Shown here piece by piece: positions 16,250-23,682 of a stretch of DNA of 64,000 nucleotides. Where the stretch lies: positions 1 to 64,000 of the forward strand of contig MHBK01000019.1 of assembly GCA_001804865.1 (NCBI GenBank). The letters run 5' to 3'. The position numbers were made by a program, and so were the translations under genes. The DNA comes from Lentisphaerae bacterium GWF2_57_35. GTDB lineage: Bacteria; Verrucomicrobiota; Kiritimatiellia; CAIQIC01; GWF2-57-35. The first letter of the stretch is position 1. The number at the start of each line of letters is the position of its first letter. The notes under the pieces are model-generated. The model saw only the letters and a list, made by a program, of their open reading frames with translations, was not told where the DNA came from and searched no databases.

Positions 16250-16482
16250 ACAAACAATCCTTTCGCGTTCAATGCCGATTGCATGAATTAAAATAACTCC
16301 TCTGCCCTTCAGATTCCACAACTTCGATCGATTGTTCAATCAAAAACCATTTTCACAACGGGCCATGGGCGCATCTTTTCCGGCCACACAGGAAACCCTG
16401 CTTGACGAGTCGCCGTGCAGCCTTTATCAAATACATAGGGGATTGCAAAGCTTGCAAGTCCGCTCGATGGAGATTGGAAGCT

Positions 16483-16821
16483 ATGGAGTCGGTGATCAAA
16501 TCGGTAAAGAACCTTTGCCCGGGAATGAAGGTGGATAAGAATGTGGAAATCCGCGGCGCCGTTTTGCTCAAAGCCGGCACCCTGATAAGCGAAGCCCATA
16601 TCCGCCAATTGCAAAAATGGAACATCGGCAGCGTCAGCATCTCCACCCAAGCAGATGCAGCAACCGACGCCGCTGCCGATCCCCTGGCCTCTTCGCTCCA
16701 GCATGACGAGAGATACCTGCAAGAAAAAGAGCGCATCGAAAAACTTTTTTCCACCGTCGGCGAAGACAAGCAAATGCTTTTCTTGAAGGCCTCCGTTCTA
16801 AAACACATCGAGGGGCATTGA
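16483..16821 (+). CDS. Small protein resembling the N-terminal (DUF3391-like) region of HD-GYP proteins
   Basis: A 112-residue protein beginning ESVIKSVKNLCPGMKVDKNV, then RGAVLLKAGTLISEAHIRQLQKWNIGSV. That is the pattern found ahead of HD-GYP domains (L-x-GM-V-DV...LL-AGT-I). No HD-GYP domain follows; instead the next gene, one nucleotide away, encodes an HDOD protein. ATG at 16483 is chosen for the match to family N-termini. Probably a signalling partner of the following HDOD and response-regulator genes. Confidence 0.6.
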   Translation: MESVIKSVKNLCPGMKVDKNVEIRGAVLLKAGTLISEAHIRQLQKWNIGSVSISTQADAATDAAADPLASSLQHDERYLQEKERIEKLFSTVGEDKQMLFLKASVLKHIEGH

Positions 16822-16822
16822 T

Positions 16823-17692
16823 TTGACTATTAGTCCGGAAGAACTGGAACAGCGCGTCAAAAAATCCGTCACCGGCGGACGGGAATTATCCACACTCTGG
16901 GGCGTGGTCCAGAAAGTCCGCGAGATCACCTCCAACCAGCGTTCGTCGGTCAAGGAACTGGTGCGGGTGATCGGGGCCGATTCGATTTTAACGTCCAAGG
17001 TATTGCGCTTCGTCAATTCAGCGGCCTATGGGTTCAGCGGACGAATCTCCAACATCGATCAAGCCATCGTCATTCTCGGATTCCAGCAACTGCGCGACCT
17101 GTGCGTCAGCCTTACGCTGATCAAGGAAACCGGCGGGGCCGGCTCGCGCACTTACTTTGACCGAACGTTGCTTTGGAAGCATTCACTGGGGACGGCGGTT
17201 GCCTGCAAACTGATCCAGGAACGCGTCCCCGGCGCCGCGTCGTCCAATTTGTTCGTGGCCGGACTGCTGTGCAACATCGGGCGCCTCGTGCTCGACCAGC
17301 ACTTTCCCAAGGAATTCGAGCAGATTATGAAGCTGGCCAAGGAGCAGGGCCTGAGACTTCTGGATGCCGAACGCCGGGTTTTCAATGTCACGCATGCGGA
17401 CATCGGTTGCTGGGCCGCCCAGGCCTGGTGCCTTGACGAAAGCCTGGCGCAATGCATTCGAGACCATCATGGCCCTTCCGGCAATCGGAACGCCGCCATT
17501 GTGAATCTGGCCTATGTGCTCACCCAGGTCGCCGGCATCGGATCGCCCGGAGAAGAGACCCTGACGCTTCTCGTGCCGGGAGTTCTCGATACGCTCAAAC
17601 TCGACGAAACCGAGATGGCTCGACTGCTCCGGGACTTGGATAACGAATATCAGACTTTGGAACCCATGTTTAAAATCATGACGGAAAAATAA
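16823..17692 (+). CDS. HDOD domain signalling protein
   Basis: A 289-residue HDOD protein (HD-related, usually without catalytic activity). It has VKELVRVIGADSILTSKVLRF, the ssayGF block VNSAAYGFSGRISNIDQAIVILG and later HADIGCWAAQAW plus IRDHHGPSG, which retains some HD-like histidines. The start is a TTG, 1 nt after the preceding stop, behind GAGGGG. It forms a signalling unit with the upstream DUF3391-like protein and the downstream receiver domain. The regulated process is not evident. Confidence 0.85.
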   Translation: MTISPEELEQRVKKSVTGGRELSTLWGVVQKVREITSNQRSSVKELVRVIGADSILTSKVLRFVNSAAYGFSGRISNIDQAIVILGFQQLRDLCVSLTLIKETGGAGSRTYFDRTLLWKHSLGTAVACKLIQERVPGAASSNLFVAGLLCNIGRLVLDQHFPKEFEQIMKLAKEQGLRLLDAERRVFNVTHADIGCWAAQAWCLDESLAQCIRDHHGPSGNRNAAIVNLAYVLTQVAGIGSPGEETLTLLVPGVLDTLKLDETEMARLLRDLDNEYQTLEPMFKIMTEK

Positions 17693-17701
17693 GCGAAGGG
17701 A

Positions 17702-18094
17702 ATGGCCATCATGTCCAAAACCATCCTATTCATAGACGACGATCAGGTGCTGCAGGCTCTGGTCGTTCACTTATTAAGCAAACACTTGAAGGATTACACG
17801 GTATTGTGCGCCTCCGACACCCAGCAAGGTCTGGCCGATGCCCGGAAGCATCGGCCGGAGGTCATCGTCCTCGACATCATGCTGCAAAACGAAAATGGCT
17901 GGGAAGCCGCCGAGGCGTTGAAAAAGAACGACGAGACGCGCCACATCCCCATCATCGTGGCCTCCGGCGCCGGGTCCCCTTTTAACGGACTTCCCTTTAT
18001 CGATCCGACGCTCATCGCCAAATACATCCGCAAACCCTACAACATCGACGAACTGGTCGCCGCCCTCCGGGATACGATCGACATTACGGGATAA
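17702..18094 (+). CDS. Single-domain response regulator (receiver)
   Basis: A 130-residue stand-alone CheY-like receiver. Visible: acidic pocket FIDDDQVL, the phosphorylatable aspartate in VIVLDIMLQNENGW, Thr/Ser switch position near PIIVASGAG, and the conserved lysine in YIRKPYNIDEL. No output domain. ATG at 17702 or 17711 (the second has better spacing from GAAGGGA). Its stop overlaps the Dus start (TAATG), so it is translationally coupled to a tRNA-modifying enzyme, an unrelated function. Confidence 0.9.
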   Translation: MAIMSKTILFIDDDQVLQALVVHLLSKHLKDYTVLCASDTQQGLADARKHRPEVIVLDIMLQNENGWEAAEALKKNDETRHIPIIVASGAGSPFNGLPFIDPTLIAKYIRKPYNIDELVAALRDTIDITG

Positions 18095-19152
18095 TGAAAC
18101 TTCAACCGCTGCACATCGGACAACTAAAAATCGAATTTCCAGTCTTTCTGGCCCCTATGGCCGGCTATACGGACTACGCCTTCCGCTCCATTTGCGTCGA
18201 GCATGGCGCCGGCTCGACCCTGACGGAAATGGTCAATGCGATGGGCATCGTGCGCCGGCAACCCCGCACGCTGCACATCCTCGAGACGCTTCCCGCCGAA
18301 CGTCCGGTCGGCGCGCACATCTATGGATCCGATCCGTCCGTCATGGCCGATGCCGCCGCTTTCATCGAGTCGCTGAACTGCTTCGATTTCATTGACATTA
18401 ACGGCGGCTGCCCAGTGCCGAAAATCATGCGCCGGGGAGACGGCGCGGGCTTGCTGAAGAATCCGGCCCGCATGGCCGAAGTGGTGCGGGCCATTCGCCA
18501 GGCGGTGCGCTTGCCAATCACGGTCAAAACCCGCATCGGACTTTCAGCACAGGCCTGCAACATTTCGGAAGTGGCGCAAGGCATCGAGGAAGCCGGAGCA
18601 GACGCTATATTTTTGCACGCACGCTTTGCCAATGTACGCCACGCCGGCGCTGCGAATTGGGATCTACTGGCGCGAATCAAGGCGGAACGAAAAATTCCCG
18701 TCATCGGCAATGGGGGCATTGCCGTGGCGGCCGACATCGCACGAATGATCCAAGCCACCGGAGTCGATGGCGTCATGATCGGCCGCGCGGCGCTGGGGAA
18801 CCCCTGGATATTTCAACAATGTCGAGCCTTGAGTGACGAACAGATAGCCACCTATCCCTCTCCGGCCGAAAAACGCGCCGTCATTGTGACACATCTGGAA
18901 CGACTCACCCGCCTGACCGAAATGGAAATGGTCTACCGCAAGAAAATGCGACAACCCGCTTCAACGGCAGCTTGCTTGACCTTTCGCGCCCATATCGTGC
19001 GATACGCACGGGGATTTGCCGGCTTCCGGGAATTGGCCACGAATCTTCAGAATTTGGAAACCATCGAAAAATTGATGGACATGGTGGACCATGTGCTGAC
19101 CACCCAGTGGCGCCGGTCTTCCCAACCGGTCGATCCGCAAGGACGTACCTAA
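18094..19152 (+). CDS. dusB: tRNA-dihydrouridine synthase (DusB-like)
   Basis: A 352-residue FMN enzyme reducing uridine to dihydrouridine in tRNA. FMN-barrel signatures: FLAPMAGYTDYAFRSICVE, the catalytic cysteine in DINGGCPVPKIMRRGDGAGL, TVKTRIGL, FLHAR, PVIGNGGI and VMIGRAALGNPWIF. The C-terminal helical tRNA-binding domain follows. The DusB subtype is likely from overall length and the GCP-PKI block but not certain. Last gene of the signalling unit. Confidence 0.9.
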   Translation: MKLQPLHIGQLKIEFPVFLAPMAGYTDYAFRSICVEHGAGSTLTEMVNAMGIVRRQPRTLHILETLPAERPVGAHIYGSDPSVMADAAAFIESLNCFDFIDINGGCPVPKIMRRGDGAGLLKNPARMAEVVRAIRQAVRLPITVKTRIGLSAQACNISEVAQGIEEAGADAIFLHARFANVRHAGAANWDLLARIKAERKIPVIGNGGIAVAADIARMIQATGVDGVMIGRAALGNPWIFQQCRALSDEQIATYPSPAEKRAVIVTHLERLTRLTEMEMVYRKKMRQPASTAACLTFRAHIVRYARGFAGFRELATNLQNLETIEKLMDMVDHVLTTQWRRSSQPVDPQGRT

Positions 19153-19247
19153 GCCCCCTGCTCGAACTACCTGTTTCTTATAACTCGTATGTCCGGACGC
19201 TGCCATCTTTACGGGTCAAAGCAAGCCCCACAGATGGCAAAGCAGCA

Positions 19248-19398
19248 ATTGTAATTATGAACCAAAAGGTGGCCCGGCTTCTCCGAAGACGGGCTCATTT
19301 TCAGGTCAAACCGCGTTCGCCCGCCTGCGCATCGTTACGCGAAGCGTTGCGGGCAGGGGAGAACGCGGTCCACCTGTGGATATTGTCATAATTACAAT
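19248..19398. repeat. MITE-like element with 13-bp terminal inverted repeats
   Basis: The segment is bounded by attgtaattatga (19248-19260) and its exact reverse complement tcataattacaat (19386-19398). Inside is a copy of the repeat gtggcccggcttctccgaagacgggc (also near 37833-37880) and a strong hairpin formed by ccgcgttc/gaacgcgg and cccgcc/ggcgg-like arms. There is no coding capacity. Non-autonomous mobile element is an inference from this structure. Confidence 0.55.
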
Positions 19399-19458
19399 GG
19401 CTGAAGGCAATGCGTCTCACGGATCAGGACTCGCCGCCATGTAAAATGACGCCTCGAC

Positions 19459-19489
19459 AAAAAAAGAGCGTCCCGCGAACGGGACGCTC
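19459..19489 (-). terminator. Rho-independent terminator of the RRM protein gene
   Basis: Read on the minus strand, a perfect 10-bp stem GAGCGTCCCG/CGGGACGCTC with a 4-nt loop is followed by a run of seven T, 26 nt after the stop codon of the RRM gene. Confidence 0.93.
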
Positions 19490-19514
19490 CTTGAATTTAC
19501 ATTATGACGATCGA

Positions 19515-19862
19515 TTAGCGACGATCGCGACCACCACGGCCGCCACCACCGCCACCGAAATCGCGACGACCACCACCACCGCCGCCGCCGCCGAAATCGC
19601 CACGAGGACGATCTTCACGGGGACGAGCTTCGTTGACGGTCAACGCCCGGCCATTGAACTCCTTGCCGTTGAATTCGGAAATCGCGCGATTGGCCTCATC
19701 TTGCGACGACATCTCGACGAAACCGAAACCGCGTGACTTGTTCGTGAACTTATCCACGATGATACTGCAACTAACTACATTACCAGCCGCTTCGAAGTGC
19801 CTCTGAAGATCGCCTTCGGTGGTATCGAACGACAGGTTACCGACATATAGCTTTGTAGCCAT
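19515..19862 (-). CDS. RRM-type RNA-binding protein with Gly/Arg-rich tail
   Basis: A 115-residue protein: one RNA recognition motif (residues ~1-80) with RNP2 KLYVGNLSF and RNP1 KSRGFGFVEM, followed by an RG/GGG-rich tail (GGGGGGGGRRDFGGGG). This is the glycine-rich cold-inducible RNA-binding type known from cyanobacteria and many other bacteria. ATG at 19862 is preceded by AAGGAAAT. A strong terminator follows. The ~330-nt upstream gap may include a long structured leader, as is common for cold-regulated RNA-binding genes (inference). Confidence 0.95.
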   Translation of the reverse strand: MATKLYVGNLSFDTTEGDLQRHFEAAGNVVSCSIIVDKFTNKSRGFGFVEMSSQDEANRAISEFNGKEFNGRALTVNEARPREDRPRGDFGGGGGGGGRRDFGGGGGGRGGRDRR

Positions 19863-20196
19863 ATTTCCTTTTTCTTTCTGCTGCGGTAGGAACTTTCCAG
19901 TGACCGGTCCCGACCCATTCGGGTTACTGATCGCCACTTAGCACTGAGGCCTGCTGACAATCTACCATCTCACCTGACTAATCTCTCCTACTAGCATGCT
20001 GCAATATAGACGAGTGCCCAAAAAAGGCAACAGAAAAAAAGAAATATATTTGCCCCGTCCTTTTTCCAACCCTTTGAGCATTGATCGAAACTCGGTTTTT
20101 TGCCATGCCGATGCTTCCGCTTTTCGCCCAGATTCATCCGAATCGGTTCTTGTTATTTTCTTGTGATGCCCGATTAGATGCGCTAAGAAAAATGTC
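19863..20196. other. Intergenic region upstream of divergent RRM and LysM genes
   Basis: No gene is seen in 334 bases. It must hold the promoters of both divergent genes. The half nearest the RRM gene contains an accggtcact/gtgaccggt-like symmetry around 19898-19930, possibly the RRM leader; nothing else stands out. Confidence 0.4.
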
Positions 20197-20766
20197 ATGA
20201 AAACAACATTTTTTAGATCGGCAGGAGTTATATGCACCGGGCTGATGATAGTGATGGCTTCCGGCTGCGCCACTCTCAATGGTGAAGAAGAAGCCGCCCA
20301 ACAACGCGAGGATCGGCTGATCCTTGATGAAAAATTGCAGAGAATCAGCGGACGCATCGAAACCATTGAATTACAGATGGAACGACTGCAAATGGATATG
20401 GACGCCCTACGGGCCAGCCAGGGCCGCTCTTCGCAAACGCAAGCTTTGCAAAGCGCCCTGGACGACGTCAATCGCCGCATGCAAAGCCTGGAAGCGGCCC
20501 GGGTCAAAGATCGGCAGGAAATTGTCGACAGCCTCAGCCGGAAAATCGGCGACATCATGAAGGCATCGGCTCCGCCCAAAGCTCAGGCCTCGTCCAGAAA
20601 ATCCATGTCCAACACCGGTTATGAACACGTCGTCAAGGCCGGGGAGACGCTGTCAGCCATCTCGACAGCTTATGGGGTAAAACCCAGCGTCATTATGGAC
20701 GCCAATAATATCAAGGACCCCAACAGCCTCAAGGTCGGCCAAAAGCTGTTCGTTCCGGATAGATAG
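20197..20766 (+). CDS. LysM-domain lipoprotein with coiled coil
   Basis: A 189-residue predicted lipoprotein. The signal peptide ends in the lipobox MASGC (Cys ~25). A long coiled coil follows (residues ~35-115, e.g. RIETIELQMERLQMDMDALR), then a C-terminal LysM domain starting YEHVVKAGETLSAISTAYGV and ending KVGQKLFVPDR, which binds peptidoglycan. It probably tethers a membrane to the cell wall. Monocistronic. Confidence 0.9.
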   Translation: MKTTFFRSAGVICTGLMIVMASGCATLNGEEEAAQQREDRLILDEKLQRISGRIETIELQMERLQMDMDALRASQGRSSQTQALQSALDDVNRRMQSLEAARVKDRQEIVDSLSRKIGDIMKASAPPKAQASSRKSMSNTGYEHVVKAGETLSAISTAYGVKPSVIMDANNIKDPNSLKVGQKLFVPDR

Positions 20767-20783
20767 CCCACCCCTCTGTAGCC

Positions 20784-20799
20784 GCGCCTGAGCAGGCGC
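20784..20799. repeat. Short hairpin gcgcctg/caggcgc
   Basis: A perfect 7-bp inverted repeat with a 2-nt loop in the 48-nt gap between convergent genes; surrounding tagccgcg...gcagccgctgg resembles other intergenic 'tagccgc' fragments near 12524 and 59678. Could stop transcription weakly. Confidence 0.4.
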
Positions 20800-20814
20800 A
20801 GCCGCTGGCTTTCT

Positions 20815-21270
20815 TTAACGTCCTTTCGTCGCATTCCATTTAAACGGAATGTTGTTCTGGAATGGATCGGCGCGCACTTCGTCGGGATTTGCCCGATCGT
20901 ACGGCATGCTCGGCACATTCAAGACAAAGGCCTCCTGGTCGCCAACGCATTCGAAGCCATGATAAACGCCGCGCGGAACCTGGATGGCCGCCGGTTTTTC
21001 GGACGAAAGGATATGTTCGGTCGTTTGGCCGAAGGTGGAAGAACCCTCGCGCTGGTCATAAAACCCCATGCGGATGGAACCCAAAATGACCGTGAACAAT
21101 TCATCCTGTCGATGATGAACATGCCAGGCCTTGACGATCCCCGGTCGGACCGTCGAGATATGCACCTGGCCGAACCCATGGTAATAATCGTCCGTAGACT
21201 TCATGATTTCCATCAAACGACCGCGGTCGTCGCCAAACCATTTCAGTTCTTTAACCATCAAACCATCCAT
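20815..21270 (-). CDS. RmlC-like cupin (dTDP-4-dehydrorhamnose 3,5-epimerase-related)
   Basis: A 151-residue double-stranded beta-helix protein. It has DDRGRLMEIM at the N-terminus, GIVKAWHVHHRQDELFTVILG (metal/substrate-like histidines) and IQVPRGVYHGFECVGDQEAFVLNVP, as in RmlC/WxcM-like sugar epimerases or isomerases. It lacks the C-terminal length of full RmlC (~180 aa). It is divergent from the RiPP precursor gene 153 nt away, so belonging to that cluster is possible but unsupported. Confidence 0.75.
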   Translation of the reverse strand: MDGLMVKELKWFGDDRGRLMEIMKSTDDYYHGFGQVHISTVRPGIVKAWHVHHRQDELFTVILGSIRMGFYDQREGSSTFGQTTEHILSSEKPAAIQVPRGVYHGFECVGDQEAFVLNVPSMPYDRANPDEVRADPFQNNIPFKWNATKGR

Positions 21271-21345
21271 CTTCAGTTCTCCTTTTGGCAGGGGCGGTTG
21301 TTTGCCGCCGGCCGCTGCAATACAATTAGAAGCCCAAAATCAGGG

Positions 21346-21374
21346 TTGACCCGGATATACATTTATTCTAGCGT
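21346..21374 (+). promoter_or_regulatory. Possible promoter of the RiPP precursor gene
   Basis: TTGACC at 21346-21351 is a good -35; 17 nt later TAGCGT is a poor -10, with AT-rich alternatives (TATTCT at 21364) at non-ideal spacing. The location, 50-80 nt before the precursor start, is what is expected. Assigned by eye. Confidence 0.3.
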
Positions 21375-21423
21375 TCTGCCAAGTCGCAGCTTGATATGGG
21401 GCAACAAACAACAGGAGGAATCG

Positions 21424-21576
21424 ATGAGGCAGGAAAAGGAAATTAAAGAGGAGCAACCGGTCGAAAAGACTTCATATGAGGCTCCAAAGATGAAGAAACA
21501 CGATCCGGTAAAGATCGTCCAAGGCTCCGGAAGCTGCGGCGGGCTTTATTACACATCGCTGTATTATTCCTACTAA
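21424..21576 (+). CDS. RiPP precursor peptide with lasso-type YxxP leader and Tyr-rich C-terminus
   Basis: A 50-residue peptide with a strong ribosome-binding site (AGGAGG, 5 nt before ATG). The leader is charged (Lys/Glu-rich residues 3-15) and contains TSYEAPKM at 16-23, matching the Y-x-x-P motif that lasso-peptide leaders use to bind the RRE (B1). The C-terminal part reads GSGSCGG (34-40) then LYYTSLYYSY (41-50): five Tyr, three further Ser/Thr and one Cys nearby, an unusually modifiable tail. A terminator follows 13 nt after the stop, so the transcript is partly separate from the maturation genes. No other gene of this size in the window has such a motif. Core boundary and modifications are unknown; lasso topology is unlikely because no cyclase is present. 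Confidence 0.85.
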   Translation: MRQEKEIKEEQPVEKTSYEAPKMKKHDPVKIVQGSGSCGGLYYTSLYYSY

Positions 21577-21589
21577 TCTTTTGTGCGAA

Positions 21590-21632
21590 AACCTCGCGGG
21601 CTCATCCCATAGACCCGCGAGGTTTTTTTTTG
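21590..21632 (+). terminator. Terminator/attenuator after the precursor gene
   Basis: An 11-bp perfect stem aacctcgcggg/cccgcgaggtt around a 13-nt loop is followed by a run of nine T. It stands between the precursor and the biosynthetic genes, an arrangement that lets the precursor transcript exceed that of the enzymes. Confidence 0.95.
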
Positions 21633-21682
21633 CAGCCAGCTAGACGGGGGACGCCAACCTGAGTTCACCTCTCTTTGTATAT

Positions 21683-22675
21683 TTGGGTCCTTGGATCTTT
21701 TGCATCGAGTCCAATTCCCAAGCCGTCCTGGAAAGCGTGGCGAGTCTGTTTGCCCATCGGGCATCGTATCGCGCACCGGAACAAGGCCGGGTTTTTACTT
21801 GTCGCGTGACGGACGATCCGGATGCTTTTTTCCATTTAGAAGCACAACTCCAAGGTTGCCCGGCTGTCGTGTCGGCCACCAAGGGGATATCGATTCGATA
21901 TGCTTACCAGAGCTCTCGGACGCTCATCGGCATGGATCACACGGCGATCATGCAGCTTGATGAAGGCCAGCCGGAACAAGCGAACGTGTTCCTGGATCCG
22001 ACGAATTACGCCCCCTATCTGGCTGGCGACGCCCAACGCAGAATTCGCGCCGATCCCGAAGCTTTTCTCTACCCGCTTCTGGCCGAATGGCTGCGCACCT
22101 GGGATGCCTGCCTGATCCATTGCGGCGCCGTGGTCGTGAATGGTCATACCGTCATGTTTTCCGGTCCGCCCGGCAGCGGGAAGTCGACCCAAGTTTTGCG
22201 CCTGCTGCTTCAGGGCGCTCATTTTTTGGCGGACGATCTGGCCATTTTACGGCGCTCGGAGCAAGGCTTGTGCATGCAACCGCTTCGCGAGGTGGCCAAT
22301 GTCAGCCCTATTTCCAAGCAGCATTTTCCCGAATTGGAGTTCCTGGATCGTTGTCCCGTTCGGGGCGACGGCAAGCGCATGGTCGACATCCATAGCATCC
22401 TGGGCCAATCGGCTGCGCAAGAAGCCCGACCCGGCGCCATACTTCGTATCCATCCGGACTCCGCTTCCTGGATCATTCCTTGTCCGGAGGAAGATCGCCT
22501 CACGGGCATCGAAAACATGGCGTGGTTTCGATCCGATCCCGCAAGAACGACCCGGCATTTCTGGCTGTTGATGGATTGGCTCTCGGCTTCGCGCCAGTGG
22601 CGCGTATCCCAGGGGTATCTGGCCTCTCATTTGTCGGAACTCATGCACCTGCTAAAACAGGAGTTTCCGGCATGA
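21683..22675 (+). CDS. HPr kinase-like protein A of the RiPP cluster
   Basis: A protein of about 330 residues. The HprK-type C-terminal kinase domain has Walker A GPPGSGKS (~161-168), then QGAHFLADDLAIL with the Asp pair seen in HPr kinase/phosphorylase. The N-terminal ~140 residues are family-specific. Relatives act as K proteins in lasso clusters (phosphorylating a Ser of the peptide) or in 'HPr-rel' systems with PqqD-like and nucleotidyltransferase partners. The frame opens with a TTG at 21683; a CTG at 21659 behind GGGGGA is also possible, so the start is uncertain. It overlaps kinase B by 4 nt. Substrate is presumably the Ser/Thr/Tyr-rich core (inference). Confidence 0.8.
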   Translation: MGPWIFCIESNSQAVLESVASLFAHRASYRAPEQGRVFTCRVTDDPDAFFHLEAQLQGCPAVVSATKGISIRYAYQSSRTLIGMDHTAIMQLDEGQPEQANVFLDPTNYAPYLAGDAQRRIRADPEAFLYPLLAEWLRTWDACLIHCGAVVVNGHTVMFSGPPGSGKSTQVLRLLLQGAHFLADDLAILRRSEQGLCMQPLREVANVSPISKQHFPELEFLDRCPVRGDGKRMVDIHSILGQSAAQEARPGAILRIHPDSASWIIPCPEEDRLTGIENMAWFRSDPARTTRHFWLLMDWLSASRQWRVSQGYLASHLSELMHLLKQEFPA

Positions 22676-23682
22676 GATCTTTTACCTCGCTGTTCGAACC
22701 GCTGGCCGCCCAAGCTTCCTGCCGGCACACCATCCCCATCATGAGCGCCCGGCTGAACCTGTTCTCTTCGGACGCGGAATTGCTGAACGATTTTGCACAC
22801 ACTTTTGTGGATTTGGATTTTACCGGTCATCAAGCCGGCTCGCAGAGCATGGAATGCGGCCTTGCGCCCCTGTCGGCCGCCTTGGATTGGAAAGACGCGC
22901 TGTCGGCCCGTCTGCAACGGGAGATCGATCATGAAGGCCTCGGACGACTCGTTCTTTATAAATGGCAGGAAGGCATCGGAGTCGAGCAGCGCGGGTTCGG
23001 CGTCGTGTTGGCGCATGCGTCCGGGCAATTTCTTTGCCTGGTCGAGAACCCGGCAGCCGCCCCCGCCGGCCGCATGCGGAATCTTTTCGGACTGGCCCAA
23101 CTCATCACGGCCGAAGCGCTGACCCGCCAACAACTCTTGTTTGTGCATGCCGGCGGTTGCGGGCTCAATGGGCGCTGCATCCTTCTGACCGGCCCCAGCG
23201 GCGCGGGAAAGACCACGCAAGCACTCCGCTTGATCCGAGAAGGCGCAACTTTTTACGGCGACGACCAGATCGTCGTGGGCCGAAATGCCGAAGGCCGATG
23301 GACCGCCTGGCCTTACTGGCGCAACATCGGCATTACCGCCTCGACGGCCCAGCTCCTCCCCTGGCTGCCGCAACCGGACAAAAACGGGGCCGGCAAAGAA
23401 AAATTCTTTTTTTCGGCCGGCGAGGAATTCCAATTCAAGAAGCCGGGTCCGGCCCGGATCGAGGCCATCGCATGGCTTTCTCCAACGGAGACAGAGCTTC
23501 GAAAGGTAGACCGCGAGGAGGCGCTGGCTTGCCTGGGCCAGCATTTTCTATCGGTCCCCTGGACGGCGGATGCCGGTCAAGTCTTGGGCGCGCTTTGCGA
23601 AATGGCGGAGAAAATCCCGGTTTACATCATGCCCCGAAACCAACTATCGGTCGCCGCCTGGAAACAAATCGCCCATGCATGA
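22672..23682 (+). CDS. HPr kinase-like protein B of the RiPP cluster
   Basis: A 336-residue paralogue of kinase A: Walker A GPSGAGKT (174-181) in ILLTGPSGAGKTTQALRL and EGATFYGDDQIVV (Asp-Asp at ~197-198). The N-terminal ~150 residues differ strongly from kinase A. ATG at 22672 overlaps the preceding stop (ATGA), and its own stop lies within the first codons of the radical SAM gene. Two tandem HprK-like proteins suggest two phosphorylation sites, a heteromeric kinase, or kinase plus phosphorylase. Confidence 0.8.
   Translation: MRSFTSLFEPLAAQASCRHTIPIMSARLNLFSSDAELLNDFAHTFVDLDFTGHQAGSQSMECGLAPLSAALDWKDALSARLQREIDHEGLGRLVLYKWQEGIGVEQRGFGVVLAHASGQFLCLVENPAAAPAGRMRNLFGLAQLITAEALTRQQLLFVHAGGCGLNGRCILLTGPSGAGKTTQALRLIREGATFYGDDQIVVGRNAEGRWTAWPYWRNIGITASTAQLLPWLPQPDKNGAGKEKFFFSAGEEFQFKKPGPARIEAIAWLSPTETELRKVDREEALACLGQHFLSVPWTADAGQVLGALCEMAEKIPVYIMPRNQLSVAAWKQIAHA

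Larger units (their letters stand above)
19153..19514. other. Intergenic region between dusB and the RRM gene
   Basis: No gene is seen. The 362 bases contain the fragment ccccacagatggcaaag (also at 40266-40282 as ccccacggatggcaaag), a MITE-like element (19248-19398) and the terminator of the RRM gene (19459-19489). Confidence 0.6.

Noticed and set aside
20815-21270. RmlC-like cupin as part of the RiPP cluster
   Set aside because: It is divergent, has a sugar-epimerase pattern, and nothing ties it to peptide maturation.
21535-21546. Double-glycine (C39 peptidase) leader cleavage at SCGG
   Set aside because: The only nearby ABC exporter (31665-33500) has no N-terminal C39 peptidase domain, and a B2-type protease is present instead.
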